Assembly (NCBI RefSeq): GCF_000423465.1
Contig: NZ_KE384020.1
Location: 923,671 to 987,670 of the forward strand
Source of the DNA: Propionicicella superfundia DSM 22317
GTDB taxonomy: Bacteria; Actinomycetota; Actinomycetes; Propionibacteriales; Propionibacteriaceae
DNA length: 64,000 nucleotides
Direction of reading: 5' to 3'
Part shown: one piece after another, positions 16,851-25,475 of the stretch
Layout: each line of letters opens with the position of its first letter
Numbering within the stretch: the stretch's first letter is position 1
Translations under genes and position numbers: made by a program
Notes under the pieces: model-generated
The model's input: the letters and a program-made list of their open reading frames with translations, nothing else
Told to the model about the DNA's origin: nothing
The model's database searches: none

Positions 16851-18082
16851 AAGTCGTGGTCGCGGGGTTCGGCAGCACCGGTGACACGGTGCCGCTGATC
16901 GCACTCGCGGTCGGCCTGCGCCGGGCCGGTCATGAGGTGGTTCTGGTAGCCGATCAAGAGGCAGGTATGTCCGCTACGAGGCTGGGGCTGGACTTCCGAA
17001 AGCTCGCCGGAAGCGCGCAGACCGTTGTCACAGAGGGCTCGCACGGATGGAGCGAGACGATCGAGTCGGGACGGACGTCGCCCCGGTTGCTCGCCGAACT
17101 CGCCCGGTTCAACACCCGGGCATGGATCGAAACGATCACTGACGCCGCGGTGGGCGCCGATGCGATCGTAGCCTCGACCCTGGGCGTCTACGCCGCCGCG
17201 TCGGTTGCCCAGGATCAGACGATCCCGCTGGTGTTCGCGCCGCTGCAGCCGACTCTGGCCACCCGGGAGTATCCGCCTCCGGCGTCCGGACTGACCCGAA
17301 CGCCGCGCTGGCTGAATCGACCACTTGCGACAGTCATCGCCCGCGTCGGCGATCTGGCGTTCAGTCGCGGAGTCGACCAGGCCCGCCGAGACCTCGGCCG
17401 ACCACGGCTCCGCCTCGCGTGGGACGAAATACCCATCTTGATGGCCTGGTCGCCCACCTTGCTACCAGCAGCCCGCGACTGGGCCCACCCTGACTTCACC
17501 GTCACCGGAGCATGGCACCTCCCCACTCCGCCGGAATGGCAGCCGCCAGCGGGGCTGATTGAGTTCTTGGACGCCGGCGATCCGCCCGTATACGTCGGCT
17601 TCGGTTCGATGAGCGGGTTCAGCGGTGCGGCCGGCCTCCGTGATCGCATTCTCGGCGGGCTCTCCGGCCACCGTGTGGTGCTAGCGTCCGGATGGGCAGG
17701 GCTCACCGACACCGAACTGCCCGGCAATGTCTATCCCGTCGGCTATGTCCCGCACGACTGGCTCTTCCCGCAGTGCAGTGTTGTGGTTCATCACTGCGGC
17801 GCAGGCACGAGTCAACAAGCCGCCCGGTCAGGTGTGCCGTCCATCCCAGTGCCGTTCACAGCAGACCAGCCGTTCTGGGCAGCACGTCTTCACAAGCTGG
17901 ACATCGCGACTTCACCTCTCAATCCGCGCAGGCTCATCAGCAAAGACCTCCAGACGGCGCTGGTACACGCCGCATCCGACTCAACCCAACAGCGGGCGCT
18001 TGCGGTCGCGCAACGCATGGCTGCTGAGCCAAACGGGGTCACGACGGCCATAGAGAGCCTCCAGCGCCTTATCGCCCAGTAG
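16847..18082 (+). CDS. GT1-family (MGT-like) NDP-sugar glycosyltransferase
   Basis: Protein of 411 residues with two Rossmann halves of the GT-B fold. The N-terminus is VVVAGFGSTGDTVPLIALAV, and the C-terminal donor-binding motif is VVVHHCGAGTSQQAARSGVP followed by PFTADQPFWAARL. This matches macrolide or antibiotic glycosyltransferases and flavonoid/sterol-type GT1 enzymes of actinomycetes. ATG 16847 overlaps the TetR stop. A lone TetR-GT pair without biosynthetic genes suggests modification of an incoming compound, perhaps antibiotic inactivation, rather than natural-product tailoring. Acceptor and sugar cannot be read from sequence. Confidence 0.9.
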   Translation: MKVVVAGFGSTGDTVPLIALAVGLRRAGHEVVLVADQEAGMSATRLGLDFRKLAGSAQTVVTEGSHGWSETIESGRTSPRLLAELARFNTRAWIETITDAAVGADAIVASTLGVYAAASVAQDQTIPLVFAPLQPTLATREYPPPASGLTRTPRWLNRPLATVIARVGDLAFSRGVDQARRDLGRPRLRLAWDEIPILMAWSPTLLPAARDWAHPDFTVTGAWHLPTPPEWQPPAGLIEFLDAGDPPVYVGFGSMSGFSGAAGLRDRILGGLSGHRVVLASGWAGLTDTELPGNVYPVGYVPHDWLFPQCSVVVHHCGAGTSQQAARSGVPSIPVPFTADQPFWAARLHKLDIATSPLNPRRLISKDLQTALVHAASDSTQQRALAVAQRMAAEPNGVTTAIESLQRLIAQ

Positions 18083-18133
18083 GCCCGGTAAGCCCGTTTC
18101 CCGAGCTGCCAGCCACAACCCCCAACATGACAA

Positions 18134-18185
18134 ACACCCGAACCCACAATCCGTGGGTCCGGGTGTCCGCGATGTCTCGCGACAC
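18134..18185 (+). terminator. two overlapping hairpins after the glycosyltransferase gene
   Basis: Arms ACACCCGAACCCAC (18134-18147) and GTGGGTCCGGGTGT (18153-18166) pair at 13 of 14 positions around a five-base loop. A second hairpin pairs 18163-18172 with 18077-equivalent arms at 18177-18185 (GTGTC/GACAC and GCGA/TCGC, one bulged C) and shares bases with the first, so the two are mutually exclusive. No U-run follows. Probably the transcription terminator of the tetR-GT operon. Confidence 0.5.
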
Positions 18186-18318
18186 ACAGGGGTGGAGGTC
18201 AAGGGGCACGTGTCGAACTCTGCGCGGCGGGCGATCATTTGTTGCTAGAGGTCCGTCTCCTCGCTCCATAGCACGGTAGTGGGCGGACACGGGACTCGGA
18301 TGCGATGCGATCCTTCCG

Positions 18319-19437
<1,119 letters not shown>

Positions 19438-19463
<26 letters not shown>

Positions 19464-19557
19464 CTGGACGATGCTGGAGATCGGTGAGCGGTACAACATC
19501 AACCGGCAGACCGTGTCGAAGGCGTTGAGGCGAGCTGGGGTGATGCTAGCCAGGTAA
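19438..19557 (+). pseudogene. C-terminal remnant of a site-specific recombinase (HTH tail)
   Basis: From about 19456 the plus strand encodes AGWTMLEIGERYNINRQTVS, then KALRRAGV and a stop at about 19555-19557. This is the pattern of the helix-turn-helix tail of resolvase/serine recombinase proteins. Only about 30 residues remain, with no catalytic domain. Its left border coincides with the point where the tetR coding sequence on the other strand stops being TetR-like, marking a recombination junction near 19460. Confidence 0.6.
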
Positions 19558-19630
19558 GACTGCGAGCGACGTGGCACCTCAAGCCACAGGGTTGCCACTC
19601 GGCGTGTTGACGTTCTTACATCACTATTCG

Positions 19631-19648
19631 CGCTAGAGACTGATAGCG
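19631..19648 (+). promoter_or_regulatory. inverted repeat before the QueC/XRE operon, candidate operator
   Basis: CGCTA (19631-19635) and TAGCG (19644-19648) form an inverted repeat with an eight-base spacer, about 12 bases before the AAGGAGG ribosome binding site (19660-19666) of the first gene. A TTGACG hexamer lies about 30 bases upstream. The operon encodes an XRE-type DNA-binding protein that could use this site. Short arms, so weak evidence. Confidence 0.3.
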
Positions 19649-19671
19649 TGTCACATTGTAAGGAGGTTGCG

Positions 19672-20247
19672 ATGCCGGACAACGATCGGTTCCGTTGGGG
19701 CCTATCAGCGCGCTGGATGCGGGTGCATCGGTCCATCAGTGCTGGTGATGGCTCGGACCAGATAGCCGACTTTGTAGTGAAGGCCGTCGCCGCCGACCTA
19801 CGACGGTCCGGTGGGATTGAGGCAGCAGCCGAGCGCGCGGAGGCCGTCGAGTGGCGACCTGACAGCGTCCGGTGGTCCGACCCCATTCAGGATCAGGACA
19901 GTGTGTCGAGTCGGCACCAACTGACGCTTCTCGCTGTAGACCAGCTCACTCGGCAACTGGCCTTGACCTCACCTGTGACTGCGCTGGAAGCGCTCGCCGA
20001 AAGGGTTATCTCGAACATGACCGACGATAAGTTTGACCGGATGCTGCCAGACGTCCTTCGACTGGGGAGCCTTACGGCGGCCGAGTTCGCGGATCTGCGA
20101 GACGTCGTCCATGGCCATCCCCAGATGGCGCTCCTCCGCGACCAGCTCGTGAAGCATCCCAGTGCAGCCGGGTTACAAGCGCCGCGCCGAACGGTTCGCC
20201 CCCCGAAGGTTGCCGATCTGCTCAACACCGATCTGGGTGACCTGTGA
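19672..20247 (+). CDS. unknown protein, first gene of the QueC-like/XRE-ImmA/PIN operon
   Basis: Protein of 191 residues that I do not recognise. The start at ATG 19672 follows a strong AAGGAGG by five bases. The composition is that of a soluble, mostly helical protein with no TM helix, signal peptide or visible catalytic motif. The central part (LTLLAVDQLTRQLALTSPVTALEALAERVISN, spanning about 85-116) looks like amphipathic helices, and the C-terminus is basic and Pro-containing before an acidic end (LLNTDLGDL). Its stop overlaps the QueC-like start by one base (TGATG), so the two are translationally coupled. By analogy with Qat and type IV CBASS, where a QueC-like enzyme acts on a partner protein, it could be the substrate or adaptor of the next gene; this is inference only. 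Confidence 0.75.
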   Translation: MPDNDRFRWGLSARWMRVHRSISAGDGSDQIADFVVKAVAADLRRSGGIEAAAERAEAVEWRPDSVRWSDPIQDQDSVSSRHQLTLLAVDQLTRQLALTSPVTALEALAERVISNMTDDKFDRMLPDVLRLGSLTAAEFADLRDVVHGHPQMALLRDQLVKHPSAAGLQAPRRTVRPPKVADLLNTDLGDL

Positions 20248-21560
20248 TGTCGGAGGGCGGGATCGCGTCGTATGTCGTTGGTTACCGGGCTGGCGCTGAG
20301 GGTCAGGACCGGATGCTTCGGTGGGCAAGCGATCTCACGGTGGATGGTAGAGGGTTTCGCCAGCACCTCGCCGAGGCGATTCCGGCCGAAGCGTCTGATC
20401 TGCTGATCCTTGCCGCATCCGCGTATGCGGTCGACCGGATGGTCCCTCGGCCAGGCTTGCGCCAAACCCGCGATTCGGGCGACTGGCACCGTGACCTCGC
20501 CCTTGACGTGCCGGTGTCGGATCCTGATCGCTGGGCAGTACTCGCACCCCAGCTAGAGCGACTCTTGCGATGGCTGACCGATGACAACTGGCATCTCGGC
20601 TTCTCTAGGCGTACCACCGGCCAAGGACCGCTCGATCCGTCCCAACAAGCACTGTTCAGCACTGTGCCAACCGGATGTAGGCCGATCCTGTTCTCGGGCG
20701 GACTCGATTCGGGGTGTGCGCTTCAGAACGCTTTGGCGGTTGGCGATGCTGTCGCGATCAGTGTCCACACCAACAGCTGGATGCAGAACACCCAGCAGAC
20801 TGTCGCCAAAGGGTTGGCGAGTCTGTCCTCGAACCATCTGGCTGCCCTGAGCTTTCGGGTCAACCTGCCCGCCGGTGGCGCCGAGACGAGTCAACGGACG
20901 CGTGGCATGTTGTTCTTGGCATCCGGGACGATGGCGGCCATCGCCGCAGGTGCCAATGGCTTGGTTGTGGCGGAGAACGGCGTCGGCGCCATCAACCTCC
21001 CCTACCTCGCGTCGCAGCGCGGAACTGAGGCGACCAGGGCGATGCACCCCAAGACACTGCATATGTTCAGCGACATCGTGACCACTCTGACGGGCAGCGA
21101 CTTCACGGTTGAAGCTCCCTACCTAATGAACACCAAAGCGGAACTGATCAGCCTCACCAGCCCAACGGCTGACGACGTGCTTTCTCATACGGTGTCGTGC
21201 GACAGCGGCTTCTCGGCGCGGGTGGTTGACCGAGCGCCGTGCGGATGCTGCACGTCGTGCATCCTCAGGCGTCAGTCGTTGGCTGCGGCGGGCCGGCCTG
21301 TGATCGATGGACGTCTCCCGTATCGCCGCCAGACGCCGTCCGGTGTTCCGGAGTTTGCGGCGATGGCTTGGCAGGCGCTCCGTCTGCGGCGCTGCCTCTG
21401 TCGTGCAGATCCCTGGACTCAGCTGCTACTAGAGTTCCCGGAACTCGTACATCTTGAGGGCCTCCTCGGCACCGACCAGGTGCTGCAGCTCTACGGCAGA
21501 TACGTCCAGGAGTTCGAAACGTACCTGAAGTCGCTTGGCGTTGAACAACAGTGGATGTGA
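20247..21560 (+). CDS. QueC-like PP-loop enzyme, probable defence component
   Basis: Protein of 437 residues resembling 7-cyano-7-deazaguanine synthase (QueC) in its second half. The PP-loop ATP-pyrophosphatase motif SGGLDSG is at 150-156, and a characteristic helix region follows (RTRGMLFLASGTMAAIAAGA, then VAENGVGAINLP). Zinc ligands are C318 plus CxxCxxC at 332-338 (PCGCCTSCILRR), the QueC arrangement. An N-terminal extension of about 140 residues and a C-terminal one of about 85 make it nearly twice the size of housekeeping QueC, as in defence-associated homologues (QatC, type IV CBASS). No queD, queE or folE is nearby, arguing against queuosine synthesis. ATG 20247 is preferred; a GTG one codon earlier is possible. 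Gene 2 of a four-gene operon. Confidence 0.82.
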   Translation: MSEGGIASYVVGYRAGAEGQDRMLRWASDLTVDGRGFRQHLAEAIPAEASDLLILAASAYAVDRMVPRPGLRQTRDSGDWHRDLALDVPVSDPDRWAVLAPQLERLLRWLTDDNWHLGFSRRTTGQGPLDPSQQALFSTVPTGCRPILFSGGLDSGCALQNALAVGDAVAISVHTNSWMQNTQQTVAKGLASLSSNHLAALSFRVNLPAGGAETSQRTRGMLFLASGTMAAIAAGANGLVVAENGVGAINLPYLASQRGTEATRAMHPKTLHMFSDIVTTLTGSDFTVEAPYLMNTKAELISLTSPTADDVLSHTVSCDSGFSARVVDRAPCGCCTSCILRRQSLAAAGRPVIDGRLPYRRQTPSGVPEFAAMAWQALRLRRCLCRADPWTQLLLEFPELVHLEGLLGTDQVLQLYGRYVQEFETYLKSLGVEQQWM

Positions 21561-22751
21561 GTGCGGAACAAGATGACCAACTCTGAGCACACCGGACAAC
21601 GACTCCGCTCCGCGCGAGAACGCGCCGGCCTGACGCAGGCGGAAGCAGCCGTCGAGCTAGGCGTCAGTCGGCCCCTGCTCATCGCCATCGAGAAGGGCAC
21701 GCGGGACGCGACGCCGGCCGAACTGGTCAAGCTGGCCGAGTTGTACGGCCGTCCACTGAGCGAGATCCTTCGCCCTTCCGAGCCACCCGCCGCAATCGGC
21801 GCGCGGTTCCGAACCGCCCTCGCTACCACCCCTGGAGCCCAGGAGATCGAGCACAGCATCCAGGAGCTCGAGCGCAACGCTGATCACTATCTCGACCTGC
21901 TCCGTCGGTCGTCCTCATCGTTGCCAGGGCACTCGCCCGCCGCACGTCCCGTCGATGGGCTGGACACGAACGTCGCCGCCGAGACCCTGGCGTTGGATGA
22001 GCGCACGCGGCTTGGTTTGGGCGATGGTCCGATCGACCGGCTGCGGGAGACGCTCGAGATCGAAGTTGGACTCCGTGTCTTCGTCCTGCCACTGCCACGC
22101 AACATCTCGGGCTTGTTCGTGTACCTTGACCCGCTGGGTGGGTGTGTCGCCGTCAACGCCAACCACCCGCGAGAGAGGCGACGGTGGACCAAAGCGCACG
22201 AGTATGCGCACTTCATCGTCAATCGGAACAAGCCGGAGATCACCGAGATCCCCGGTCGCAAGCGTCTCAGCGAGTCAGAGCGATTCGCCGATGCTTTCGC
22301 CGCGAACTTCCTGATGCCGCGGACTGGTCTGATTCGGCGATTCAACGAACTCAAGCGGAGCAAAGCAGAAAGGGTCACGCCAGCATCCCTAGTCCAGCTC
22401 GCACACTCCTACGGCGTGTCCGCCCAGGCGATGACGCTTAGGCTCGAAGACCTCAGCATGATCCCGGCCGGGACCTGGGACAAGCTCAAGGACCACGACT
22501 TCCAGCCTCGGAAGGCGGCTGAGCAACTCGGCATCCAGCAGCAGCGGGAGTCGATCGAGGCGTTCCCGGTCCACTACCGAAGCCTGGCGGTTCAGCTGTA
22601 CGCAGATGCGGAAATCAGCGAGAGCCAACTCTCCCAGTATCTTGATACGGACATAGTGGGGGCGCGGCAGGCATACCAAGAACTGACTACCACTTCAGAC
22701 ATCGGCGATGATGGCATGGCTCAGATCTTCGACCTGCGGGGATCGGACTGA
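21561..22751 (+). CDS. XRE-family HTH / ImmA-IrrE (COG2856) metallopeptidase
   Basis: About 396 residues (GTG 21561 directly after the previous stop; ATG 21573 is an equally good start and numbering here is from it). An N-terminal XRE HTH (about 8-63, LRSARERAGLTQAEAAVELG) is followed by a linker, then an ImmA/IrrE zinc peptidase domain with HEYAH at 209-213 and a downstream E(S)ERFADAFAANFLMP segment that supplies the third ligand region. Such proteins act as repressors or antitoxins that are cleaved or cleave on a signal (ImmA, IrrE, RosmerTA-like pairs). It is followed after three bases by a PIN toxin-like gene, the classic arrangement for a COG2856 toxin-antitoxin pair. Here it is joined to a QueC-like enzyme. 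Confidence 0.88.
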   Translation: MRNKMTNSEHTGQRLRSARERAGLTQAEAAVELGVSRPLLIAIEKGTRDATPAELVKLAELYGRPLSEILRPSEPPAAIGARFRTALATTPGAQEIEHSIQELERNADHYLDLLRRSSSSLPGHSPAARPVDGLDTNVAAETLALDERTRLGLGDGPIDRLRETLEIEVGLRVFVLPLPRNISGLFVYLDPLGGCVAVNANHPRERRRWTKAHEYAHFIVNRNKPEITEIPGRKRLSESERFADAFAANFLMPRTGLIRRFNELKRSKAERVTPASLVQLAHSYGVSAQAMTLRLEDLSMIPAGTWDKLKDHDFQPRKAAEQLGIQQQRESIEAFPVHYRSLAVQLYADAEISESQLSQYLDTDIVGARQAYQELTTTSDIGDDGMAQIFDLRGSD

Positions 22752-22754
22752 CTC

Positions 22755-23297
22755 ATGACCGCGGGGATTCCGATCGTTGTGGACGCCTGCGTCTTGATCA
22801 ATCTAGAGGCTACGGGGCACCTTGATGCCATCGTGCGCATGCTCGACCTCGACATGGTCGTTACGGAACCTGCGCGCGCCGAGGTAGGCAGCCTGCGCGG
22901 CGAGGTCGACGGAATCACCCAAACTTTCCCCATACAACTTGAGCACCACATTGGCTCGGGCGCGTTGACAGTGACTGCGCTGAAACCGGAGGAACTGTCG
23001 ACGTACGTCGAGCTTGCGCTGGAACTCGGAGACGGCGAAGCCTCAAGCATCGCCGTCGCTGCGAACCGGGGTCTGGCCATAGCGACCGACGACCGCAAAG
23101 CCCGCCGAGTTAGTTTGGAGCGCGGCCTCGCTGAACCAAAGCGCACTACGAGGATCCTTCGTGACTACTGCAACCGAGCCCGGTGCGAATCTCCCGTCGT
23201 GCGAGGACTCCTCCAGGCGATACAGCATCGAGCCAGCTTTGTGCCCCCACGATCGGATCCGGACCACGACTGGTGGAGAACCCACATCGGCGAGTAG
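22755..23297 (+). CDS. PIN-domain ribonuclease-like protein (probable toxin/effector)
   Basis: Protein of 180 residues with a PIN fold: Asp10 in PIVVDACVLINLEATG, an acidic pair in LELGDGEASSIAVA (about 93-95) and Asp112-Asp113 in AIATDDRKARRV, giving the metal-binding acidic cluster of PIN nucleases (DUF3368-like spacing). The C-terminal 60 residues are basic and Trp-containing. It starts three bases after the XRE-ImmA gene, so it is the last gene of the operon and the natural candidate for the toxic effector. Target (tRNA, mRNA or DNA) unknown. Confidence 0.82.
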   Translation: MTAGIPIVVDACVLINLEATGHLDAIVRMLDLDMVVTEPARAEVGSLRGEVDGITQTFPIQLEHHIGSGALTVTALKPEELSTYVELALELGDGEASSIAVAANRGLAIATDDRKARRVSLERGLAEPKRTTRILRDYCNRARCESPVVRGLLQAIQHRASFVPPRSDPDHDWWRTHIGE

Positions 23298-23554
23298 CCG
23301 CCCCGGAGCGGGCGTACCGCCGAGTAGGCAGGCGTATACCTCAGGGACTCTTGCTCCCCGGTCGGCAGTCGCCAGGGCTCCTCAGTCGCTTCGCTCTTGG
23401 GCAACACAACAGGCTGGCCAGCCTCGTCGTCCTGCCTCAAAAAACTCGAAGACGGTCTCGAGCGTTGCCTCGTCGAGGGACGAAGCCTTGCCCTCGGACT
23501 CGACGGTGTTCTGTATTCCAGTTCGCTTCACCCACAAGGTCGAAACAGGACTGC
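23298..23554 (-). other. spacer between the defence-like operon and the IS3 element
   Basis: About 257 bases with no confident gene. On the minus strand a short frame (about 23550 down to the stop at 23382) reads GIQNTVESEGKASSLDEATL and then ETVFEFFEAGRRGWP. It looks like a real protein C-terminus and may be the tail of a gene cut by the insertion sequence, or a 49-residue protein starting at a GTG. No homology recognised. Confidence 0.35.
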
Positions 23555-23579
23555 TGCACGGATAGGTGACAGGTTGTAG

Positions 23580-24470
23580 TCACGCCGCCAGTGCGACGGT
23601 CGTGTTCATGATGATCTCGAACTCGATGGGGGTCAAACGTCCGAGGCGGGCTTGGCGTCGGCGGCGGTGGTAGGTCCGTTCGATCCAGGTCACGATCGCG
23701 ATTCGCAGCTGTTCCCGGGTGGTCCAGGAGCGGCGGTCGAGGACGTTCTTCTGCAGCAGCGCGAAGAAGGACTCCATGGCTGCGTTGTCCCCGCTCGACC
23801 CGACTCTGCCCATGCTCCCGACCATGTGGTGACGGGTGAGAGCACGACGGAACTTCCGGCTTCGAAATTGAGATCCTCTATCGCTGTGCACCACGCAGCC
23901 GGCGACATCGCCGCGCATCCGGACGGCGTTCTCCAGCGCCGCGACGGCCAGGCGCGACTTCATCCTGGAGTCGATCGAGCACCCCACGATCCGGCCGGAG
24001 AACACGTCCTTGATCGCGCAGAGATACAACTTGCCTTCCGCGGTCTTGTGCTCGGTGATGTCCGTCAACCACAGATCATTCGGTGCGTCGGCGGCGAACA
24101 TCTGCCGGGTCCGACCCTTCTCGTCGGCGACGGCGCAGAGATCATCATGGACGGGAGGACCGGGACGGCGGCTCTTGCTCCGCTTGGGTTTCCCGAACGC
24201 GCTGAACCAGCCATTGCTCGACGCGATCCGCCACGCGGTCCGGTCCGACATCGCCTCGCCGGCCTCGCGGGCCTCATCGGCCAGCAGCCGATGCCCGAAC
24301 TCGGGGCCGTCCCGGTGGGCGTCGAACAACGCGTCCGCGCGATACGCCTCCACCACCTCGCTCGGCGTGATGGGGCCCTGCAGCCACCGGTAGTAGGGCT
24401 GGCAGGACAGCTTGATCACCGTCACAGGGATCCCTGCTTCGGCGAGCTCCGCCACGAGCGGGTACATCAT
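23580..24470 (-). CDS. IS3-family transposase OrfB (DDE integrase domain)
   Basis: Protein of 296 residues with the IS3 OrfB layout: HTH_21 region (YRADALFDAHRDGPEFGHRL), then the rve catalytic core with D in DLWLTDITEH, D in VVHSDRGSQF and E in NAAMESFFALLQ, the DDE triad. It ends with the RLTPIEFE tail. Its ATG overlaps the stop of orfA (ATGA), consistent with production of an OrfAB fusion by -1 frameshifting. The reading frame is intact, so the element may be active. Confidence 0.93.
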   Translation of the reverse strand: MMYPLVAELAEAGIPVTVIKLSCQPYYRWLQGPITPSEVVEAYRADALFDAHRDGPEFGHRLLADEAREAGEAMSDRTAWRIASSNGWFSAFGKPKRSKSRRPGPPVHDDLCAVADEKGRTRQMFAADAPNDLWLTDITEHKTAEGKLYLCAIKDVFSGRIVGCSIDSRMKSRLAVAALENAVRMRGDVAGCVVHSDRGSQFRSRKFRRALTRHHMVGSMGRVGSSGDNAAMESFFALLQKNVLDRRSWTTREQLRIAIVTWIERTYHRRRRQARLGRLTPIEFEIIMNTTVALAA

Positions 24471-24760
24471 TTCCCCGGCAGGTTGGCCTGCGACAGATAC
24501 GCCGCCGCACGCCGCAGGACCTCGTTCTCCTGCTCCAGCAGCCGGTTCCGCTTCTTCAACTCACCGATCTCCGCGGCCTCTGACCGGGACTGGCCGGGCT
24601 TGGCGCCCTCGTCGATATCGGCACGGCGGAGCCACTTCTGCAAGGTCATCGGGTGAACACCAAAGTCTCTCACGACCTGCTCGATCGTCACGCCGGGCTC
24701 GCGGCTCCTCGCGACACGCACGACGTCGTCACGGAACCCGGACGGGTAAAGCCTGGGCAC
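24467..24760 (-). CDS. IS3-family transposase OrfA (HTH, leucine zipper)
   Basis: Protein of 97 residues from GTG 24758-24760. The helix-turn-helix reads EPGVTIEQVVRDFGVHPMTL and QKWLRRADID, and a C-terminal leucine-zipper-like segment (ELKKRNRLLEQENEVLRRAA) follows, as in IS3-family OrfA. It binds the terminal inverted repeats. It overlaps orfB by four bases. A longer in-frame extension upstream runs across the IS end and is not part of the protein. Confidence 0.9.
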   Translation of the reverse strand: MPRLYPSGFRDDVVRVARSREPGVTIEQVVRDFGVHPMTLQKWLRRADIDEGAKPGQSRSEAAEIGELKKRNRLLEQENEVLRRAAAYLSQANLPGK

Positions 24761-24821
24761 AGCAACATCCTCCCAAGCCGCCCTCCCGGGCAAGCCAGAC
24801 CAGATGTCACCTATCCGTTCA

Positions 24822-25196
24822 GCAGACCCCGGCGACTGCCACGCGCTGTACCTGAGCATCGACGACTCGCTGAGGCGGACCGCCAATCAGGCCTTCTTCG
24901 ACAAGCTCTACGTCACCACCGACGACCAGATCGACGGCCAGCCCGGCGAGCCCTTCAACGTCCTCTTCAACCCGGACGTGCAACGACTCGCCCTCCGCCC
25001 GGAGGCAGAGGACGAGTCGGGAACTCAAACATCGTCCGTCGTGGGTTTGAACGACGAACATTGGGTGGAGGTGGCGGGAATCGAACCCGCGTCCTCGAGA
25101 GGCGAACCAGGACTTCTCCGGGCGCAGCCGACTCAGCGTTCTACTCGGCTCTCCCGCTCGCATCGGCACGTCGGGAACGAGTCCAGCCCCAGTTGA
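24822..25196 (+). pseudogene. C-terminal remnant of a serine recombinase running into ssrA
   Basis: Right after the IS end the plus strand encodes DCHALYLSIDDSLRRTANQA, FFDKLYVTTDD and GEPFNVLFNPDVQRLAL, the C-terminal pattern of large serine recombinases of actinobacterial integrative elements. The catalytic N-terminal domain is absent. The frame continues antisense through the 3' end of the tmRNA gene to a stop near 25196 (VEVAGIEPAS...), as expected when an integrase gene adjoins its attachment site. The insertion sequence probably replaced or cut off the upstream part. Confidence 0.7.
25060..25090. other. probable attachment-site junction at the ssrA 3' end
   Basis: The recombinase tail reads into the 3' end of ssrA, a frequent integration target. 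The acceptor and T-arm of tmRNA are intact, as expected when an element carries a copy of the target. I did not find the partner repeat at the left side of the accessory region by eye, so the exact core is undefined. Confidence 0.45.
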
Positions 25197-25430
25197 GTCC
25201 CGCACTGGCCCTGAGACACAGCCAGTACAGCAAGCCTTCTGAATGAGGCCAGGGTCCGGACGGAAGGCACATCCGGTCTGACCCTTCGATCACTGATCAG
25301 GCAGCGAGAGCGAAGTCAGTGCGCTTTGCATCGGCACTTATTGGTTTCCAGGGATCGTTAACGAGTTGACCTTGGATCCTCGGCCCGCTTCTCCTGGGAC
25401 TACCGTCCCAAGTCGAAACCAGTCACCCCC
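25066..25430 (-). ncRNA. ssrA: transfer-messenger RNA (tmRNA)
   Basis: The 5' end GGGGGTGACTGGTTTCGACT (from 25430) pairs its first seven bases with CACCTCC near the 3' end (25067-25073, one G-U), forming the tRNA-like acceptor. The 3' part has the T-arm GGGTTCGATTCCCGCCACCT. The tag-coding stretch on the minus strand (25335 to 25300, stop to 25297) reads ADAKRTDFALAA, a typical actinobacterial degradation tag ending in ALAA. CCA is not encoded. It rescues stalled ribosomes with SmpB, encoded at 26071-26544. Its 3' end adjoins a recombinase remnant, so it is the likely attachment site of the accessory region. Confidence 0.95.
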
Positions 25431-25475
25431 TATTGAGTTGTGCGTCAACCAGTGTAGCGCTGCGGCGCCACCGGT

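Larger units (their letters stand above)
23555..24821 (-). mobile_element. IS3-family insertion sequence
   Basis: Contains overlapping orfA and orfB on the minus strand. The ends carry inverted repeats: ACGGATAGGTGACA at 23558-23571 and its exact complement at 24805-24818. Matching extends outward to 20 of 21 bases (23551-23571 against 24805-24825). Taking TG...CA as the outer bases gives about 1.27 kb, the usual IS3-family size. No short target duplication is visible next to these ends. The right end abuts the tail of a serine recombinase gene. Confidence 0.88.

Noticed and set aside
20247-21560. Housekeeping queuosine biosynthesis role for the QueC-like gene.
   Set aside because: The protein is nearly twice the normal size, and no queD, queE, folE or tgt gene is near; the operon partners are toxin-antitoxin-like.
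24804-25196. A 130-residue frame from an ATG in the IS end through the tmRNA 3' part.
   Set aside because: The ATG belongs to the inverted repeat of the IS and the second half is antisense tmRNA. Only the middle is a recombinase remnant, annotated as such.
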